This document shows, in pieces, positions 59,988 to 64,000 of a DNA stretch of 64,000 bases. Source of the DNA: Methylobacterium sp. BTF04. Its GTDB lineage: Bacteria > Pseudomonadota > Alphaproteobacteria > Rhizobiales > Beijerinckiaceae. The first letter of the stretch is position 1. Each line of letters opens with the position of its first letter. The notes beneath the pieces are model-generated. The model had not been told where the DNA came from. It saw only the letters and a program-made list of their open reading frames with translations, and searched no databases. The stretch is from positions 62,001-126,000 of the forward strand of contig NZ_JAAHTB010000006.1 of assembly GCF_010692745.1 (NCBI RefSeq), given 5' to 3'. Both the position numbers and the translations under genes were made by a program.

Positions 59988-62258
59988 ATGGCGCAAAGCG
60001 GCTCACGGGTTGCGGGTGGGCGGATGTCGCGCCTGGTCTCCGGCCGTCTGCCGGCGCCGTCCCTGTGGCTCGTGTGGCTCTGGAACGGCCTCGTCGCCGG
60101 CCTCGAACAGGAGGCCACGAAGCGCCGGCTGTTTCCCTGGCTCGCAGTGGCGTTCGGCCTCGGAATCCTGGTGTTCTTCACTGGCACGACCGGCGCTCCG
60201 ATCCTTGCCGCTCCGATCGCGCTGGCGGCCGTATTGGCGGGCGCCTCACCGTTTCTCGGAGCCCGGCCGGTGGCACTCGCCTGCGTGCTTGTCGGGATCG
60301 CCGGCCTGCTCGGCTTCGCGGCAGCGGCGATCCGCGTCGCGCAGGTGGCGAGTCCGATCCTCGCCCGCACCACCATCGCGCCGCTCACAGGGCTGATCGA
60401 GGCTCTCGACGAGCGCGAGGAGGGCGCACGGCTCATCGTGCGCGTCGAAAGCTTTGGGACTCTGGGTCCCGACCTGCGGCCGACGCGGGTGCGGGTGTCC
60501 TACAAGAAGGCCCAGGCGCTGAAGCCCGGAGATTTCATCGCCGCGACGGCGCGATTGCTCCCGCCTCCCGAGGCAGCACGGCCGGGGGGCTATGATTTCG
60601 CCCGGGACGCGTTCTTTCGGGGAATCGGCGCTGTCGGTTCCCTCGTCGGCCGCATCGAGGTGCGTCCCGCCCCAAACCCGCTCCCCGTCTCGGTTCGCCT
60701 CGCCGCGGCGATCGACGACGCTCGCAACGCCCTGACCCGGCGCATCACCGATGCCAATGGCGGCCAGGCCGGTGCCGTGGCCGCCGCCCTCGTCACCGGC
60801 AAGCGCGGGCTGATCAACGCCGAGACCAACGATGTCCTGCGCGCCGCCGGAATTTATCACGTCGTGTCCATTTCCGGGCTCCACATGGTGCTGGCGGCCG
60901 GCGTGGTGTTCTGGCTCGTGCGGGCGGGCTTCGCGCTGTTTCCCTTCGCGGCCCTGCATTGGCCGATCAAGAAGATCGCCGCGCTCTGCGCCATGGTGGG
61001 CGTCACCGCCTATTGCGTGTTCTCCGGGTGGGACATCGCGGCCGAGCGATCGCTGATCATGACCCTGATCATGCTCGGCGCGATTCTCGTGGACCGGCCA
61101 GCTCTGAGCATGCGCAATCTGGCGCTCGCCGCCCTGATCGCGTTGGCGCGTGAGCCGGAGGGCCTGCTCGGCCCGAGCTTCCAGATGTCGTTCGGTGCCG
61201 TGGCCGGCCTCATCGCCTGCGCGTCCTATCTCGGCGGGCGCTTCACCCGCGACGAGAATCCCGGGCGGATCGGCAGGGCGGTTTCCGTCATGGTCGCGGC
61301 GGTGGTCGGCACCCTGGCGACGACCCTGGTGGCGCAGATCGCCACGGCACCGTTCGCCACCTACCATTTCCAGACGGTCCAGCCCTTCGGGATCGTCGGC
61401 AATGCCCTCACCCTACCGCTGGTCTCCCTCGCCGTGATGCCGGCGGCGGTTCTGGGCATCCTCGCCTATCCGTTCGCCCTCGATCAGCCAGTGTGGTGGC
61501 TCATGGGGCTGGCGGTGCGCGGCATGCTGACGATTTCCACCTGGATCGCCGGATTCGGGCGCGCCACCGTGGTGATCCCCGCCTTCGGCCCCGGTGCCCT
61601 CTCCCTCTTGGCGATGGCGCTGATCATCCTGACGCTGCCGGTGTCGCGGCTGCGCTGGATCGGCCTGCTGCCCGGATTGGCCGGGTTCGCGCTGGCGGCG
61701 GCCCCGATGCGCTACGACATCTATGTGGACCGCGAGGGCGCAGGCGCAGCGATCCGCGACCGCAGCGGGCGCCTGGCAACCCTCGGCCGACCGCCGAACT
61801 TCGTCCTGGAGCAATGGCTGAAGGCCGATGGCGATGGGCGCAAGGCCGGCGACGTCACGGTGGCGGAGGGCGCGCGTTGCGATCGCCTCGGCTGCGCGAT
61901 GACGCTCGGCGACGGGCGCAAGGTCGCGCTCGTGACCGACAAACGCGCTCTGGCCGAAGATTGCGCCCGAGCGAACATTCTCGTCACCCGCCGCGACGTG
62001 CCGCCAGGCTGCGCCGCGTCACTGGTGATCGACCGAACTTTCCTGGCCGCGCACGGCGCGACTGCGATTCGCTTCGCGCCCGACGGGCCGGTTCTGGCGA
62101 CGGCACGCCGTCCCGGCGAAACGGTGCCGTGGCGTACGCAGCCCGTCGTCTCCGCAAAGCCGATCGCGGAGACCGTCGGCGATCCGGCGAAACCCACTGA
62201 GGGCGTTTCCGCGGAGCCCGATCCGCCCTCGGATGAGCCCCTCGAGCGTCCTCAGTAA
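59988..62258 (+). CDS. comEC: ComEC/Rec2 family membrane protein
   Basis: A 756-residue polytopic membrane protein of the natural-transformation DNA channel family. The N-terminal domain (DUF4131, about residues 30-230) is followed by the Competence domain with [33 protein letters not shown] and [12 protein letters not shown] (about 300-560). The C-terminal part (about 580-756) is ComEC-like but has no HxHxDH metallo-beta-lactamase motif. Other uptake genes are not in the window. It converges with lexA, and the two stops overlap. Confidence 0.9.
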   Translation: MAQSGSRVAGGRMSRLVSGRLPAPSLWLVWLWNGLVAGLEQEATKRRLFPWLAVAFGLGILVFFTGTTGAPILAAPIALAAVLAGASPFLGARPVALACVLVGIAGLLGFAAAAIRVAQVASPILARTTIAPLTGLIEALDEREEGARLIVRVESFGTLGPDLRPTRVRVSYKKAQALKPGDFIAATARLLPPPEAARPGGYDFARDAFFRGIGAVGSLVGRIEVRPAPNPLPVSVRLAAAIDDARNALTRRITDANGGQAGAVAAALVTGKRGLINAETNDVLRAAGIYHVVSISGLHMVLAAGVVFWLVRAGFALFPFAALHWPIKKIAALCAMVGVTAYCVFSGWDIAAERSLIMTLIMLGAILVDRPALSMRNLALAALIALAREPEGLLGPSFQMSFGAVAGLIACASYLGGRFTRDENPGRIGRAVSVMVAAVVGTLATTLVAQIATAPFATYHFQTVQPFGIVGNALTLPLVSLAVMPAAVLGILAYPFALDQPVWWLMGLAVRGMLTISTWIAGFGRATVVIPAFGPGALSLLAMALIILTLPVSRLRWIGLLPGLAGFALAAAPMRYDIYVDREGAGAAIRDRSGRLATLGRPPNFVLEQWLKADGDGRKAGDVTVAEGARCDRLGCAMTLGDGRKVALVTDKRALAEDCARANILVTRRDVPPGCAASLVIDRTFLAAHGATAIRFAPDGPVLATARRPGETVPWRTQPVVSAKPIAETVGDPAKPTEGVSAEPDPPSDEPLERPQ

Positions 62259-62989
62259 CGCCGAACGAGACTGACGAGGCGTCCCTGGATCTGGACGCGA
62301 TCGGGCCCGAGCACGCGGGTCTCGTAGGCCGGATTGGCGGCTTCGAGGGCGATGGACGATCCACGACGGCGCAGCCGCTTCAAGGTCGCTTCCTCGTCGT
62401 CGATCAGCGCCACGATGATATCGCCGGTATTGGCCGTGTCCTGCTTGCGAATCACCACGAGGTCACCGTCGAGGATGCCGGCATCGATCATCGAATCGCC
62501 GCGCACTTCGAGGGCGTAATGCTCGCCGCCGGCCAGGAAGTCCGGCGACATCATCACAGAATGGCTCTGCTCCTGGATCGCCGAGATCGGCGTACCGGCA
62601 GCGATCCGCCCCATCACCGGGATGCTCACGGCCCGACTTGATTCGTCCGTCGCCTGGGTCATCCGTGCGGATGTGGTCCGCACCGGCGGCGCCTTACCCT
62701 TGCCACCCTCGACGACGCTCGGTGTAAACCGCCGTACCTCAGCGGGCGCCACCTGCGGGACATGGCCTCCGAGGGTCTCGGGCATCCGGATCACCTCGAT
62801 CGCTCTTGCCCGGTTGGGCAGGCGACGCAGGAATCCACGCTCCTCCAGGGCCGTGATCAGCCGGTGAATCCCGGATTTCGACCTGAGGTCGAGCGCGTCC
62901 TTCATCTCGTCAAACGAGGGTGGCACGCCGCTCTCGCGCATCCTCTGCTGGATGAACTGGAGCAGATCCAGCTGTTTACGCGTCAACAT
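62252..62989 (-). CDS. lexA: SOS repressor LexA
   Basis: Represses DNA-damage genes and self-cleaves with RecA. The 245-residue protein has an N-terminal HTH ([38 protein letters not shown]), a linker of about 50 residues that is longer than in E. coli, the Ala-Gly cleavage site in GRIAAGTPI, and the Ser-Lys dyad in [11 protein letters not shown] and EEATLKRL. I chose ATG 62989; GTG 62998 would add three residues. Three phased GTTC repeats upstream mark its own operator. Confidence 0.97.
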   Translation of the reverse strand: MLTRKQLDLLQFIQQRMRESGVPPSFDEMKDALDLRSKSGIHRLITALEERGFLRRLPNRARAIEVIRMPETLGGHVPQVAPAEVRRFTPSVVEGGKGKAPPVRTTSARMTQATDESSRAVSIPVMGRIAAGTPISAIQEQSHSVMMSPDFLAGGEHYALEVRGDSMIDAGILDGDLVVIRKQDTANTGDIIVALIDDEEATLKRLRRRGSSIALEAANPAYETRVLGPDRVQIQGRLVSLVRRY

Positions 62990-63050
62990 GCCGAACACTC
63001 ATCTTCAACGCGGCGAGGAACCGCAGAAACAAACCACGAACACGTTAAAC

Positions 63051-63076
63051 GTTCCGTAAGTGTTCTGCAAGGGTTC
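63051..63076. promoter_or_regulatory. LexA (SOS) box triple repeat
   Basis: GTTC occurs at 63051, 63062 and 63073, so GTTC-N7-GTTC, the alphaproteobacterial SOS box, occurs twice and overlaps. It lies 62-87 bp upstream of the lexA ATG, consistent with autoregulation. Confidence 0.85.
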
Positions 63077-63176
63077 TCACGACCCTTCAGGCGCGCGCAG
63101 ACTATCGCGCCCGATAGCCTGTCGCGCGCCGCGCTCGCCAAGGTGAGGGCACGACAAACGCCGGATCGGCCGGCGC

Positions 63177-64000
63177 TCAGCCCTGGTCTGTCGCGTCGGT
63201 GAGAACGAGGCCGACCCAGGAGCGGTCGCCGATGGCTGCCAGGGCCTTGTCGATCCGCCCGTACTGGCTCTGCCCGTAGCGCGCCGTCACCAGGATCGCG
63301 GTGACGCGGGGATCCGCCGCGAGACGCTCGGCAATGGCGTCGGCGCCGATCAGGCCAACATGGATCACGATGAGATCGAACGTCTCCTGCGCGCCGAGGA
63401 TACGATCGACGTAGCCGCGCAGGTCCGAGCGCACGGTCTTGCCGTCCTGGGGCATCAGCGCCATTCCGGAGCGGTGGCGGACTAGCACTTCGGAGAGCGG
63501 GGCCCGGCCGGCGAGGATGGCCGGCGTGTCCTGACGCGGCGGAAGGCCGACCTCGCGCGTCACCGTCCCGTCGGCGGATGCGTCGACGAGGAGGACGCGC
63601 TCGTTGTCGAGGGCCGCCGAGGTCGCGTAGTCGAGGGCCAGCATCGAGCGGCCGGCCGGATCATCGGCCGATGTCACCACGATCACGTGCGGCCGCTGGC
63701 TGGGCAGGTCCCGGCGCAGGCGGTTGCGCAGACGGGTGATCGCCACCTCGTAGGCATCGCCGGTGAGGCGTTCCTTGCCGCCGCCCCGAGCGGTCCCGAT
63801 GACGGGCAGCAGGCCGACGATCGACCGGCGCGTCCGGCGTTCCAGACGGGCGCGGGAGCGCACGCGTCCGCTCAACTGCTCGGCGGTGAGACCACTGCCC
63901 ACGCCGAGTCCGAGACCCGCGATCAGCGCAGCGGCCAGCACCAGCGGAGCCGCCGGCCCCTGTCGGCGCGCCGCCGGCAGGGCCGGGGAGATGATGCGCG
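63177..64000 (-). CDS. Wzz/BY-kinase-like exopolysaccharide protein (C-terminal part)
   Basis: A gene that continues beyond the window end. From 64000 the frame reads RIISPALPAAR, then a membrane helix (APLVLAAALIAGLGLGVGSG), then a cytoplasmic ATPase-like domain of about 240 residues. This is the order of ExoP/Wzc-type proteins: a second transmembrane helix followed by a tyrosine autokinase domain. The kinase motifs are degenerate: Walker A is SADDPAGRSM without the GK pair, A' LLVDAS is kept, and the Walker B Asp is replaced by His (FDLIVIHVG). No C-terminal Tyr cluster is seen. It probably has no kinase activity but may still control chain length. Confidence 0.75.
   Translation of the reverse strand, partial: RIISPALPAARRQGPAAPLVLAAALIAGLGLGVGSGLTAEQLSGRVRSRARLERRTRRSIVGLLPVIGTARGGGKERLTGDAYEVAITRLRNRLRRDLPSQRPHVIVVTSADDPAGRSMLALDYATSAALDNERVLLVDASADGTVTREVGLPPRQDTPAILAGRAPLSEVLVRHRSGMALMPQDGKTVRSDLRGYVDRILGAQETFDLIVIHVGLIGADAIAERLAADPRVTAILVTARYGQSQYGRIDKALAAIGDRSWVGLVLTDATDQG

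Overview
This 64 kb window is high-GC chromosomal DNA from an alphaproteobacterium, most likely Methylobacterium/Methylorubrum or a close relative. The gene order supports this: rpsF-rpsR-DUF2232-rplI-dnaB-alr-radA-cvpA-purF, pdxJ-acpS-lepB-rnc-era, and rpsB-tsf-pyrH-frr-uppS-cdsA-dxr-rseP-bamA-lpxD-fabZ-lpxA-lpxI-lpxB-gltA-gltX-comEC-lexA. A 135-residue DHFR-fold protein that fits dihydromethanopterin reductase (DmrA) of H4MPT-using methylotrophs points the same way, as does a GTTC-N7-GTTC SOS box at lexA. I see no tRNA, rRNA, insertion sequence, prophage or CRISPR array.

Layout. 1-4.9 kb: start of an exported serine hydrolase, two drug-efflux MFS proteins, a DoxX protein and a DUF3313-like lipoprotein. 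4.9-11.8 kb: GMP synthesis (guaB, guaA) with two tandem MAPEG proteins, a PanE-like reductase, a tiny lipoprotein and an RsmB/NOP RNA methyltransferase that appears to start at CTG. 11.8-16 kb: an exported beta-propeller-like protein, NnrU, a YfgM/TPR-like membrane protein and der. 16-28.3 kb, all minus strand: rpsF, rpsR, DUF2232, rplI, dnaB, DUF29, alr, radA, cvpA, purF, an SDR, dmrA and a YbdK-type ligase. 28.3-35 kb: a 0.58 kb gap, a PH-domain protein, pdxJ-acpS-lepB-rnc-era, an RsmC-like methyltransferase and an RsuA-like pseudouridine synthase. 35-56.7 kb: the translation, isoprenoid and envelope supercluster from rpsB to lpxB. 56.7-64 kb: gltA and gltX on the minus strand, comEC, lexA, and the C-terminal part of a Wzz/tyrosine-kinase-like exopolysaccharide protein.

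The core genes link translation (S2, EF-Ts, RRF, S6, S18, L9), replication and repair (DnaB, RadA, LexA, Era, Der), isoprenoid and undecaprenyl supply (Dxr, UppS), phospholipid synthesis (CdsA), lipid A synthesis (LpxD, FabZ, LpxA, LpxI, LpxB) and outer-membrane assembly (BamA, RseP).

The most notable features are accessory genes set inside these conserved runs. A BLUF-domain gene whose flavin-contacting Tyr and Asn are replaced by Phe and Asp lies between pyrH and frr. A TetR-HlyD-MFS efflux unit with two palindromic operators lies between dxr and rseP. A GAF-CRP fusion regulator on the opposite strand splits lpxD from fabZ. A DUF29 gene lies between dnaB and alr. Other signals are a triple 11-bp-phased SOS repeat at lexA, short tandem repeats in the gltA and purF leaders, a hairpin that would bury the rpsF ribosome-binding site, and a ComEC without its usual metallo-beta-lactamase motif. 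I did not find a clearly new multigene defence or biosynthetic system. The degenerate BLUF protein and the GAF-CRP regulator are the best leads. Family assignments come from motifs read by eye; no database search was run.
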